Source: an uncultured Bacteroidota bacterium (GTDB lineage Bacteria > Bacteroidota > Bacteroidia > Bacteroidales > UBA932). From it: DNA of 64,000 nt. The first letter of the stretch is position 1, and each line of letters opens with the position of its first letter. Below the pieces are notes generated by a model. It was given only the letters and a program-made list of their open reading frames with translations. It ran no database searches and was not told the origin of the DNA. Below are positions 19,329 to 27,532 of the stretch, piece after piece. Position numbers and translations under genes: made by a program. The stretch spans positions 1 through 64,000 of the forward strand of contig CALGSW010000011.1 of NCBI GenBank assembly GCA_937901965.1. The letters are read 5' to 3'.

Positions 19329-20306
19329 ATGAATAGAAAAGTTGTAGCTCTCGTTTACGGGGGCGATTCCTCAGAGGCAGAGGTCTCTGTTAAGAGCGGC
19401 AAGCATGTTGCGTCTCATATTGACAAAGAGTTGTTTGAACTGCACGAAGTGATGATTAAAGGTGCGGAGTGGCTGGTTGTAACAGATCCTGACGTTACTT
19501 ACAGGATAGACAAGGCCGATTTCTCTTTTAACAAGGGTGGATCAAAAGTAACTTTTGATGTAGCACTGATTATGATACACGGGACGCCGGGAGAGAACGG
19601 ACTGCTCCAGGCATATTTTGAGATGATAGGAATGAAATATACAACTTGTCCCTCAACTGTATCTGCAATTACATTTGACAAATATGCATGCAAGTGTTAC
19701 CTGAGAGATACCGGGCTTTCGCTTGCCAGGGATATTCTGCTCCATAGAAATGACAAAATTGATGAGGCGGCAATCATTGAAAAACTTGGACTCCCCCTTT
19801 TTGTAAAACCAAATGTAGGAGGAAGCAGCTTTGGGGTAACAAAGGTTAAAAGAGCGGAAGATTTAAAAAAGGCTATTGACTCTGCCTTTGCAGAGGCTGA
19901 CTCTTTAATTGCAGAAGAGTTCATTGAGGGCAGGGAGATGACCAATGGTGTCTACGAGTCGGATGGGAACCTTGTACGGCTTCCGGTGACAGAAATAATA
20001 CCGGACAATGAGTTTTTTGACTACGAAGCAAAGTATCTGGGTGCTTCAAAAGAGGTTTGTCCGGCTAATATACCGGAGGAGCTCTCCACAAGAATACAGA
20101 CAACCACGCACAGTATTTACAGGTATCTTGGCTGTAAAGGAGTAGTAAGGGTAGACTACATTGTGAGAGGAGAAGATGCTTTCTTTCTTGAGATAAATAC
20201 AGTCCCGGGGATGACAGAGATGAGCCTTGTTCCTCAGCAGATAAGGGCTGCCGGGATGACTGTCAGGGATTTCATTACAAATCTTATCTATTCGTCAATC
20301 TTATGA
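19329..20306 (+). CDS. ddl: D-alanine--D-alanine ligase
   Basis: ATP-grasp enzyme making the D-Ala-D-Ala terminus of the peptidoglycan stem. The 325-aa length is typical. VYGGDSSEAEVSVKSG opens the N-terminal domain, HGTPGENGLLQAYFE is the conserved D-Ala site, PLFVKPNVGGSSFGV and EEFIEGREMTNGVY are in the ATP-grasp domain, and EINTVPGMTEMSLVPQ carries the Mg-binding Glu/Asn. Its last 4 bases overlap the start of the next gene. Confidence 0.96.
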   Translation: MNRKVVALVYGGDSSEAEVSVKSGKHVASHIDKELFELHEVMIKGAEWLVVTDPDVTYRIDKADFSFNKGGSKVTFDVALIMIHGTPGENGLLQAYFEMIGMKYTTCPSTVSAITFDKYACKCYLRDTGLSLARDILLHRNDKIDEAAIIEKLGLPLFVKPNVGGSSFGVTKVKRAEDLKKAIDSAFAEADSLIAEEFIEGREMTNGVYESDGNLVRLPVTEIIPDNEFFDYEAKYLGASKEVCPANIPEELSTRIQTTTHSIYRYLGCKGVVRVDYIVRGEDAFFLEINTVPGMTEMSLVPQQIRAAGMTVRDFITNLIYSSIL

Positions 20307-22648
20307 ATAAAATAAAATTATTTGCCATTCTGCTTATTTTCCTCTCTCGCTCCATGGCTGCACAGCAGTGGATAAGTGGTAAAATTACGGATACAAAAGG
20401 AGCAGGCCTTAAAGATGTTGTTGTTTCTGACGGATATACAGTTATAAAAAGCGACTCTACCGGCTCTTTCTTCTTTGATACACGTCCGGGTGCTAAGTTT
20501 GTTTTTATTTCAACCCCAAATGGGTATGATCACGATGGCCCGTATTATCATAAGCTGGATGCACAATCAAGTACATACTCTTTTAAGCTTGTAAAAAGAG
20601 AGAGCTACCCCTCCTTCTTTATTCATACAGGTGATACTGAAACAGGAGTTTATAAAGAGTGGGTCAATCTTTTCAAGAGTCATGTAAATAATACAAAGCC
20701 TGCATTTGTACTTTTTAATGGAGACATCTGCTATGAGAAGGGACTGAGATTTCATGCAGCAGAGATGAATCAGTCAAAGCTGGGAGTCAGAACCGTATTT
20801 ACACTGGGAAACCATGATCTTGTTGATGGTGAAAGCGGGGAGGCTCTTTTTGAGGAGCTTTTTGGACCTGCATGGTACTCTTTTAATATTAACGGAGTAC
20901 ACTTTGTAGTCCTCCCGGTGCTTCAGGGAGACAGAAAGCCCCGTTACACAGCGGATATTCTATACTCATGGCTCAAGAGTGATCTGGAGCAGCTCAAAAC
21001 AGGCACTCCCGTAATAATTCTCAACCACCATCTTTGGGCTTTTGAAAATGACTTTGTTTTTAAAACCAAAAACATTGAACTTGATATGAGAGCTCAGAAC
21101 TTAAAAGCTTATCTGTACGCTCACTACCATACCAATATTTTTCACAAAACGCTTAAGGGTGGCGTTGCAACTATCTCCACAATGTCTCCAAACAAAGGCG
21201 GCAAGGACCATGCTCCCTCATCCTTCCGCCATGTAAGATTTACATCAGAGGGTAATGTATCCACTAAACTCATCTACTCTCCCATTGATAAGCTGGTAAG
21301 GGCAACAGCTTTTGAGGATGAAGAGGGGAGAGGACGCTCCCTGCTTGGAAGGGAGAGGAGAAATGTTAAGGTAATTGCAACTGTCTACGATACACCTTCT
21401 GAGGCTTCAAATGTTTTTACAGTCGTGGGCAAAAGGGAGTTCAAAATGTCAAAAATTTCTGACTTCAACTGGATTGTGTCATTTCCTCTGAGTTCAGTAA
21501 AATCGTCGGAAGCATCAGATGCTATTAAAATTAAGGCTGAATTTAATGATGGCAGTGTTATTTATAAATCTGCAGACTTCCCTTCAGCTCCTCGTATCTC
21601 ATGGAGTACAAACCTTGGAGGCCCTGTTTTCTTTGCCGGTCCGGTCATTACAGATAAATATATTATTTCTGCAACAACTGATGACGAAGGTGCTTCAGGA
21701 GCGTCCGTTGTAGCACTGGATAAATCATCGGGAAAAGAGGTGTGGAGAGTAAAGGCATCTAACTCTGTAAAAAACCGAATAGAGTACTGGAACGGGATGG
21801 TTTTTGCATCCGATGTTGAGGGTAAGGTTTATGCAATTGATGTGTCAAAGGGTGCTCTCAAATGGAGCAGGGAACTCAGAAGTAACACCATTCACCCGAT
21901 ATATACTCAGGGAGTTGTAGTTTATGACGGCGTTGTTTATGCAGGTCAGGGAAATTTCCTTACAGCAATGCGGGCAAAGGATGGCAAGGTTTTGTGGGTT
22001 AATGACTCATGGAACGGAGGAGTTTCAACAATAGCTTCACCGGCAGTGGAACCCGGAAGTGGTGTATTGCTTACGGCCGGCTACTGGAGCGGAAGATATG
22101 CCCATAATACGGAAAACGGTAAGCTATTGTGGGAAAAGAAAGATAATATTACAAGGTATGCAGATAATTCGCCGGTAGCTTTCGGCGGGTCATTTTTCTA
22201 CACTTCGCCCAATTATATAACAGAGGTTGATCCTAGGACGGGTGATGAGAGAGTTAATATTAGAATTCCTTACACTGTAAACAGCTACTCAAGACCACTG
22301 GTAACTGAGAAATATTACATAGTGGGAACAACAGACAAAGGTGTTGCTGCCTTTAACAGGAAAGAGGGTTACAAAGAGATGTGGAACTTCAGACCAAATC
22401 CCGGTATATTTTACACCGCACCGTACACAATGGATCATCAGCTTACAGTTGAGTCAAGCCCATTAATCCATTCAGGGAGTGTCTATTTTGGGGCAAATGA
22501 TGGTTATCTCTACTGTTTAGATGCAGAGTCCGGTGTTTTTAAATGGAGACTGAATATTGGGACACCACTGCTATCATCACCGGTTGTGGATAACGGCATC
22601 CTATATATTGCGGATTTTGGCGGAAACTTGTGGGCCATTCAGCTTTGA
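20303..22648 (+). CDS. secreted metallophosphoesterase fused to a PQQ-like beta-propeller
   Basis: A 781-aa exported protein. Order: signal peptide (about 1-20, ending MAAQQ), a carboxypeptidase-regulatory-like beta domain (about 21-95, WISGKITDTKGAGLKDVVV), a calcineurin-like phosphoesterase domain (about 105-300) with NGDI, GNHD, NHH and AHYH metal motifs, a beta-rich linker, then a PQQ-type seven-or-eight bladed beta-propeller (about 430-781) with repeated VYAIDVSKGALKWSREL-type blades. The propeller motif does not prove that it binds PQQ. The substrate is unknown. ATGA overlaps with ddl and again with prmC imply translational coupling in a cell-wall operon. Confidence 0.82.
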   Translation: MNKIKLFAILLIFLSRSMAAQQWISGKITDTKGAGLKDVVVSDGYTVIKSDSTGSFFFDTRPGAKFVFISTPNGYDHDGPYYHKLDAQSSTYSFKLVKRESYPSFFIHTGDTETGVYKEWVNLFKSHVNNTKPAFVLFNGDICYEKGLRFHAAEMNQSKLGVRTVFTLGNHDLVDGESGEALFEELFGPAWYSFNINGVHFVVLPVLQGDRKPRYTADILYSWLKSDLEQLKTGTPVIILNHHLWAFENDFVFKTKNIELDMRAQNLKAYLYAHYHTNIFHKTLKGGVATISTMSPNKGGKDHAPSSFRHVRFTSEGNVSTKLIYSPIDKLVRATAFEDEEGRGRSLLGRERRNVKVIATVYDTPSEASNVFTVVGKREFKMSKISDFNWIVSFPLSSVKSSEASDAIKIKAEFNDGSVIYKSADFPSAPRISWSTNLGGPVFFAGPVITDKYIISATTDDEGASGASVVALDKSSGKEVWRVKASNSVKNRIEYWNGMVFASDVEGKVYAIDVSKGALKWSRELRSNTIHPIYTQGVVVYDGVVYAGQGNFLTAMRAKDGKVLWVNDSWNGGVSTIASPAVEPGSGVLLTAGYWSGRYAHNTENGKLLWEKKDNITRYADNSPVAFGGSFFYTSPNYITEVDPRTGDERVNIRIPYTVNSYSRPLVTEKYYIVGTTDKGVAAFNRKEGYKEMWNFRPNPGIFYTAPYTMDHQLTVESSPLIHSGSVYFGANDGYLYCLDAESGVFKWRLNIGTPLLSSPVVDNGILYIADFGGNLWAIQL

Positions 22649-23556
22649 TGATGAATACTTATAACAGATTCATAAAAGATACCGTTCAGGCTCTCTCATC
22701 CTTTTACAGTAAAGAGGAGGCGAAAGCAATAGCAGTAAGAGTGCTGAACAGAGTCTGCAACCTTACTCCCAACGAATATATTATTGAACCGGAGACTATC
22801 ATTAAGGATAATTATCGGGACGAACTCTTAAGAGTAGTCTCAGATCTTAAAACAGGCCGTCCGCTGCAATATGTTACAGGAATTCAGGAGTTTTTTGGAA
22901 GAGAGTTTAAAGTCTGTGAAGGGGTGCTAATCCCAAGGCCTGAAACAGAAGAATTAATCTCCTGGATACTAAAAAACAGAGAGCAGGGGAAGGACCTCAG
23001 GATACTTGATGCTGCCTCAGGCTCCGGATGCATTGGGACAACTCTTGCATGTGAGCTTCCCGGTTGTCAGGTTTATATGCTTGATATCTCAAAAAAAGCA
23101 GTTGAGATCTCATGGGAAAATTCCGAGAAACTTTGTACGTTTGAGAAGATAGTAAAAAGTTCTGTTAAACTACCGGTAGTCTTTGAATCCGATCTCTTTA
23201 CAGGCCCGCTCAGTCAAAATGTTATTGGTGGCAGAACTCTGGATATTATTGTAAGTAATCCCCCATATGTACTGGAAAGTGAGAGGGTACTGATGAGCCG
23301 TAATGTGATTGATTTTGAACCTCAGGAGGCTCTCTTTGTACCTGACAGAGATCCTCTCCTGTTTTATAAGTTTCTTGCTAACTGGGCCCAGAAATTATTA
23401 AAGAATGGGGGTGAAATTTTCATGGAGCTCAACGAAGCTAAGGCGGTAGAGACTGCAGAGCTGTTTATGGAGAGGGACTTCAGAGAGGTTGAGCTGAGGT
23501 CAGATATAAATGGAAAACAGAGGATGCTGCGTTGTTTATTCAGGGAAAATATGTAG
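22648..23556 (+). CDS. prmC: peptide chain release factor N5-glutamine methyltransferase
   Basis: PrmC/HemK methylates the GGQ glutamine of release factors RF1 and RF2. The 302-aa protein begins at ATG 22648, overlapping the previous TGA; an upstream GTG at 22630 is unlikely. Features are the N-terminal helical substrate-binding domain, GRPLQYVTGIQEFFGREF, LIPRPETEELISWIL, the SAM loop ILDAASGSGCIG, and the catalytic NPPY in IIVSNPPYV. A promoter for the downstream trp unit overlaps its end. Confidence 0.95.
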   Translation: MMNTYNRFIKDTVQALSSFYSKEEAKAIAVRVLNRVCNLTPNEYIIEPETIIKDNYRDELLRVVSDLKTGRPLQYVTGIQEFFGREFKVCEGVLIPRPETEELISWILKNREQGKDLRILDAASGSGCIGTTLACELPGCQVYMLDISKKAVEISWENSEKLCTFEKIVKSSVKLPVVFESDLFTGPLSQNVIGGRTLDIIVSNPPYVLESERVLMSRNVIDFEPQEALFVPDRDPLLFYKFLANWAQKLLKNGGEIFMELNEAKAVETAELFMERDFREVELRSDINGKQRMLRCLFRENM

Positions 23557-23561
23557 ATTTG
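23532..23561 (+). promoter_or_regulatory. promoter of the trp leader-trpB2 unit
   Basis: TTG at 23532-23534 and TAGATTTG at 23554-23561 are separated by 19 bp, the best match to the Bacteroidota consensus in the window. The -7 box overlaps the prmC stop codon (TAG 23554-23556). The predicted transcription start is at about 23567, practically at the leader-peptide ATG (23568). Confidence 0.65.
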
Positions 23562-23567
23562 CAGAGG

Positions 23568-23642
23568 ATGAACATTATTATATCAAATACTCAGTCATGG
23601 TGGTGGCACAAATCTATCCGGTTTGTGAGTCGTCTGCCGTAA
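23568..23642 (+). CDS. Trp-rich leader peptide of a trp attenuator
   Basis: A 24-codon open frame runs from ATG 23568 to TAA 23640-23642 and has three consecutive tryptophan codons (TGG TGG TGG, 23598-23606) at residues 11-13, preceded by SNTQS and followed by HKSIRF. Trp is the rarest residue, so a WWW run directly ahead of a terminator and a tryptophan synthase gene is the hallmark of a ribosome-mediated attenuator leader. The promoter position suggests a leaderless or nearly leaderless message. The peptide itself probably has no other function. Confidence 0.8.
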   Translation: MNIIISNTQSWWWHKSIRFVSRLP

Positions 23643-23716
23643 TGTGTTATTTGTAATTCAGATATATTATATCAAAGAAACGCAAGGTCCGGAGCTCACA
23701 CTCCGGGCCTTTTTTT
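23607..23716 (+). promoter_or_regulatory. tryptophan transcription attenuator
   Basis: Mutually exclusive RNA structures can be drawn. The 1:2 hairpin pairs 23607-23614 (CACAAATC) with 23620-23627 (GGTTTGTG), right after the Trp codons. The candidate antiterminator pairs 23624-23629 (TGTGAG) with 23695-23700 (CTCACA), optionally plus a G-U pair at 23630/23694. A second candidate pairs 23617-23621 with 23689-23693. The terminator is 23684-23716. A ribosome stalled at 23598-23606 would mask the 5' arm of the first hairpin and free 23624-23630 to disturb the terminator. Which antiterminator is used is inferred only. Confidence 0.7.
23684..23716 (+). terminator. intrinsic terminator of the trp attenuator
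   Basis: An 11-bp stem (AAGGTCCGGAG, 23684-23694, with CTCCGGGCCTT, 23701-23711, one G-U pair) has a 6-nt loop CTCACA and a run of T at 23710-23716. It sits 17 bp before the trpB2 start, upstream rather than downstream of the gene, as expected for attenuation. It could also terminate prmC transcripts. Confidence 0.88.
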
Positions 23717-23733
23717 ATTAATAAACCAATATC

Positions 23734-25002
23734 ATGAGAACAAGAAAAAAATTCATGCTGGATGAGAAAGATGTACCAAAAATGTGGTACAACATTAAGG
23801 CCGATTTGGTTACTTCGCCTGAGCCACTGTTGAATCCTTCAACCAAGAGTCCTCTGAAACCGGAGGAGATGGAGCCACTTTTTGCAAAAGAACTTGTAAA
23901 ACAAGAGTTTTCAAATGAGAGATGGCATGAAATTCCACAAGAGGTAATGGAATATTATAAGTCTTACAGAGCTACTCCCCTTGTAAGGGCATATGGATTG
24001 GAAAAGGTTCTTGATACCCCTGCAAAAATATTTTTCAAAAATGAGAGCGTAAGTCCTGTGGGATCTCATAAATTAAATACTGCCATTGCACAGGCTTATT
24101 ATAATAAAATCCAGGGAATCAAACGAATTACCACAGAGACAGGTGCGGGTCAGTGGGGCTCTGCAATGAGTATTGCGTGCAGTCACTTTGGTATCTCTTT
24201 GGATGTCTTTATGGTTAAGCAGAGTTTTGAAGCAAAACCCTACAGAGAGTTATTAATGAATTCTTATGGTGCATCTGTCCATGCCTCTCCTTCATCAGTA
24301 ACGGAGTATGGACGAAGCCTTCTTAAATCAAAACCGGATGAGAGGGGTAGTTTAGGGATTGCAATATCTGAGGCTGTGGAGATGGCTGTCAAATGCAGTG
24401 GTACAAGGTATGCTCTGGGAAGTGTGCTTGATCATGTTCTTCTTCATCAGACTATTATTGGCCTTGAGGCTGAGAAGCAGATGGAAATGGCAGGAGAGAG
24501 GCCGGATAAAGTTATAGCCTGCTTTGGTGGCGGATCAAATTTTGCAGGTATAGCATTTCCCTTTATCAGGCACAATATCAAAGCTATAGCTGCAGAGCCC
24601 TTGGCCTGTCCCAAGCTTTCAAAGGGAGAGTTCAGATACGACTTTGGCGACAGTGCCGGCCATACTCCTCTCATACCTATGTTCACACTGGGACACGATT
24701 TTTCACCAGAACAGATACATGCAGCCGGATTAAGATACCACGGTGGTGGACGAATTGTAAGCCATCTGAAAAAAGAGGGGATTATTGAAAGCGTTACAAT
24801 TGATCAAAAAGAGGCATTCACTGCCGGGCTCACATTCGCAAAAAGTGAAGGGATAATACCGGCACCGGAAAGCAATCATGCAATTGCATCAGCATTAAGA
24901 GAGGCATTAAAGGCTAAGGAGAGTGGTCGCTCAGAGGTTATACTTTTTAACTTATCCGGCCATGGTTTACTGGATTTACAAGCTTATAAGGAATTTTTAT
25001 AA
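23734..25002 (+). CDS. trpB: TrpB2-type tryptophan synthase beta chain-like enzyme
   Basis: PLP enzyme that condenses indole with serine (or O-phosphoserine in some TrpB2) to give tryptophan. The 422-aa sequence follows the TrpB2 subclass: N-terminal MWYNIKADL, RATPLVRAYGLEK, PLP lysine in GSHKLNTAIAQAYY, TETGAGQWGSAMS, ALGSVLDHVLLHQT and the phosphate loop CFGGGSNFAG. The long insertions distinguish it from TrpB1. No trpA or other trp gene is next to it, so it may act alone on indole. The attenuator just upstream strongly supports a role in tryptophan supply. Confidence 0.92.
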   Translation: MRTRKKFMLDEKDVPKMWYNIKADLVTSPEPLLNPSTKSPLKPEEMEPLFAKELVKQEFSNERWHEIPQEVMEYYKSYRATPLVRAYGLEKVLDTPAKIFFKNESVSPVGSHKLNTAIAQAYYNKIQGIKRITTETGAGQWGSAMSIACSHFGISLDVFMVKQSFEAKPYRELLMNSYGASVHASPSSVTEYGRSLLKSKPDERGSLGIAISEAVEMAVKCSGTRYALGSVLDHVLLHQTIIGLEAEKQMEMAGERPDKVIACFGGGSNFAGIAFPFIRHNIKAIAAEPLACPKLSKGEFRYDFGDSAGHTPLIPMFTLGHDFSPEQIHAAGLRYHGGGRIVSHLKKEGIIESVTIDQKEAFTAGLTFAKSEGIIPAPESNHAIASALREALKAKESGRSEVILFNLSGHGLLDLQAYKEFL

Positions 25003-25020
25003 TAGTTTTCAACAAATACT

Positions 25021-25028
25021 TACATTTG
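25021..25028 (+). promoter_or_regulatory. possible -7 element for the EamA transporter gene
   Basis: TACATTTG fits TAnnTTTG, 18 bp before the ATG at 25047. No -33 TTG is visible. It may add a second start to the trpB2-driven transcript, or be chance. Confidence 0.25.
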
Positions 25029-25046
25029 CAACTCTGAAAAATATAT

Positions 25047-26066
25047 ATGCAATATTTTGGTGAAATTATATCAATAGCGGTAGCTGTCTCCTGGACTTTT
25101 ACCGCTCTTTTCTTTGAATTTGCAGGAAAGAGAATAGGATCTCTTTCAGTAAATTTACTAAGATTGGTATTTGCCTTTTTTCTGCTTGGCGGGATGCTGT
25201 TGATAACCACAGGCTCCTTTTTTCCATCAGAAGCAGATGGCAAAACATGGTTATGGATGTCTCTCTCTGGACTGGTTGGATTTGTTTTTGGGGACTTATG
25301 TCTCTTCTACTCTTACACCATTATTACTGCGAGATTTTCTCAGTTGCTCATGACTCTGGCTCCCCCGTTTGCAGCCTTTTTCGGATGGATTTTACTGGGT
25401 GAAAAACTATCACCTATGGGCTTCCTTGGGATGGCCGTGACAATGTTTGGTATAGGGATGTCAATTCTGAAGAGAAGCGCACCCAGGAACGGGGATGCTA
25501 CTGCAATTGCAGGAACCAGCCACATGGCGGTTGTCACCAGCTGCGAAAAGGAGAATAGAAGCTTTGTGAAAAAAATAATGCCGGACGTTGAGTTACATCT
25601 GCCCATAAAAGGTGTTTTGCTTGGGGTTGGTGCCGCACTCGGTCAGGGTTTCGGGATAGTGCTCAGCAAGGTTGGGATGAATCATTATGCTCTCTCGGCA
25701 GAGGGGACTGAGATATCATCCTACATACCTTTTGCCGCTACTCACATGAGAATAATAAGCGGAGTAATAGGTTTTGCGCTGATTATCGTGTTAACCGGCA
25801 GAATCAAGATGCTCAGAGATGGGGTTAAAGACAGGAGAGCCATAGGAGCAACATTCCTTGGTTCAATCTTTGGCCCTTTTATAGGTGTCTCACTCTCTCT
25901 GCTTGCTGTTCAAAATGCAAACACTGCAGTAGCGTCAACTATCATGGCAACAACACCCATAATAATACTGATACCTTACATATTCATTTACAAGAAAAAA
26001 GTTACCTGGATAGAGGCTGCCGGAGCAGTACTGAGTGTTGTGGGTGTCTCTCTCTTCTTTATGTAA
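25047..26066 (+). CDS. EamA-family (drug/metabolite) transporter
   Basis: A 339-aa inner-membrane protein with about ten hydrophobic segments arranged as two EamA repeats (about residues 3-140 and 185-339), separated by a polar loop (about 145-185). GEKLSPMGFLGMAVTMFGI and KKVTWIEAAGAVLSVVGVSLF are the typical repeat ends. The substrate cannot be read from sequence. It lies 44 bp after trpB2 on the same strand, so part of its expression may be under tryptophan attenuation; export or uptake of tryptophan, indole or related metabolites is a guess from context. Confidence 0.85.
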   Translation: MQYFGEIISIAVAVSWTFTALFFEFAGKRIGSLSVNLLRLVFAFFLLGGMLLITTGSFFPSEADGKTWLWMSLSGLVGFVFGDLCLFYSYTIITARFSQLLMTLAPPFAAFFGWILLGEKLSPMGFLGMAVTMFGIGMSILKRSAPRNGDATAIAGTSHMAVVTSCEKENRSFVKKIMPDVELHLPIKGVLLGVGAALGQGFGIVLSKVGMNHYALSAEGTEISSYIPFAATHMRIISGVIGFALIIVLTGRIKMLRDGVKDRRAIGATFLGSIFGPFIGVSLSLLAVQNANTAVASTIMATTPIIILIPYIFIYKKKVTWIEAAGAVLSVVGVSLFFM

Positions 26067-26095
26067 AAGAATACCTGTCTCTTTTTACCGTAAGG

Positions 26096-27475
26096 CTATC
26101 CCTTAAAGAGCTCCCTTACAAGCTCAGGAATATCCTTTATTTCAACAACCTTAATTCTCTGTTTACCCATTTTCGGGTGTCTGCTGAAAGCAGAAACAAA
26201 GATTTTCTCAAAGCCGAGTTTTTCAGCTTCTGCAATTCTTCTCTCTACCTGGCTGACAGGCCGGATCTCTCCGCTTAGCCCCACTTCTGCAGCAAAGCAG
26301 AACCCGGATGGTATGGAGTAATCAAAATTTGAAGAAAGTATTGCACACACAACAGCAAGATCACAAGCTGGATCCGTTACTCTGAGACCTCCTGCCATAT
26401 TAAGAAAAACATCCTTTGATGCGAGTTTGAATCCGGCTCTCTTCTCAAGTACTGCAAGGAGCATATTGGTTCTTCTTGAATCAAAACCGGTTGCAGATCT
26501 CTGTGGTGTTCCGTATGCAGCAGTACTTACAAGTGCCTGGGTTTCTATGAGGAAGGGTCTGGTGCCGTCAAGCATCGCTGCCACAGCAATCCCGGAAAGA
26601 TCCTCCCCGTGCATGGGTATAAGCATCTCAGACGGATTAGAGACCTCGCGCAGCCCCTGGGCAACCATTTCAAAAATTGCAAGTTCGGCAGTGGAGCCAA
26701 ATCTGTTCTTTATGCTTCTTAGTATCCGGTAAGAGTGCCTTGTGTCTCCCTCAAACTGGAGTACAACGTCAACGATATGTTCAAGCACTTTTGGACCGGC
26801 AATGCTTCCATCTTTAGTAATATGGCCTATTATTAGTACGGGCACCCCGCTCTCTTTTGCGTATCTTAACAGCAGTGCCGCACACTCCCTTACCTGGGAT
26901 ACTGTGCCCGGAGAACTCTCAAGCGCCTCTGAGTACATTGTCTGAATAGAGTCAATAACTATAAGCTGAGGTGCGGTCTCCCCTGCCTGTAGCAGTATGT
27001 TCTCTATAAGGGTCTCGCTAAGGATTAAACAGTTAGAATCATCTCCTCCCAGCCTCTGTGCCCTGAGTTTAATCTGTCTTGTGCTCTCCTCTCCTGATAC
27101 ATACAGAGTCTTTATATGCGGGGCATGAAGTGGCACCTGCAGAGATAGGGTAGATTTACCGATTCCCGGCTCCCCACCTATAAGGACCAGAGAACCCCGG
27201 ACAAGTCCACCTCCAAGAATTCTGTCCATTTCGGACATACCAAGCAATATCCTCTGCTCATCAGATGTTGTTATTGATGAAAGTGATTCAGGACGGGGAG
27301 AGTGACCGGAGGCTCTTCCGCCGCCTCTGCCAAATGGCGTTGAAGATCCACCCTCTCTTGTTACTATCTCCTCCTGCATTGTGTTCCACTCTCCGCAGGC
27401 GGGACATTTTCCAAGCCATTTAGCACTCTCGTTTCCGCATGAAGTGCAGAACCAAGCCTTTTTCACCTTTGCCAT
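26096..27475 (-). CDS. radA: DNA repair protein RadA
   Basis: RecA-like branch-migration helicase used in recombination. The 459-aa protein starts at ATG 27475 (MAKVKKAWFC), which matches the family; an ATG two codons earlier is also possible. The N-terminal zinc finger is CTSCG...CPACG (residues about 10-28), followed by Walker A GEPGIGKSTLSLQ, the RadA signature KNRFGSTAELAIFEM and a C-terminal Lon-protease-like domain (about 340-459). It is divergent from the serine hydrolase gene. Confidence 0.96.
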   Translation of the reverse strand: MAKVKKAWFCTSCGNESAKWLGKCPACGEWNTMQEEIVTREGGSSTPFGRGGGRASGHSPRPESLSSITTSDEQRILLGMSEMDRILGGGLVRGSLVLIGGEPGIGKSTLSLQVPLHAPHIKTLYVSGEESTRQIKLRAQRLGGDDSNCLILSETLIENILLQAGETAPQLIVIDSIQTMYSEALESSPGTVSQVRECAALLLRYAKESGVPVLIIGHITKDGSIAGPKVLEHIVDVVLQFEGDTRHSYRILRSIKNRFGSTAELAIFEMVAQGLREVSNPSEMLIPMHGEDLSGIAVAAMLDGTRPFLIETQALVSTAAYGTPQRSATGFDSRRTNMLLAVLEKRAGFKLASKDVFLNMAGGLRVTDPACDLAVVCAILSSNFDYSIPSGFCFAAEVGLSGEIRPVSQVERRIAEAEKLGFEKIFVSAFSRHPKMGKQRIKVVEIKDIPELVRELFKG

Positions 27476-27497
27476 CCTCATATAATTTATTACTTTA

Positions 27498-27505
27498 CAA
27501 ATATA
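27498..27505 (-). promoter_or_regulatory. -7 element for radA
   Basis: Minus-strand TATATTTG matches TAnnTTTG and lies 23 bp upstream of ATG 27475. No -33 at proper distance. Confidence 0.42.
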
Positions 27506-27507
27506 AT

Positions 27508-27515
27508 TATCTTTG
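27508..27515 (+). promoter_or_regulatory. -7 element for the serine hydrolase operon
   Basis: TATCTTTG fits TAnnTTTG. Transcription would begin near 27521, the first in-frame ATG, so the second ATG at 27533 is the more likely start. It is back-to-back with the radA -7 box. Confidence 0.42.
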
Positions 27516-27532
27516 CTGAAATGACTTTTACA

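Noticed and set aside
23643..23683. Possible small RNA or riboswitch between the leader peptide and the terminator
   Set aside because: AT-rich with no stable structure of its own; better explained as spacer in the attenuator.
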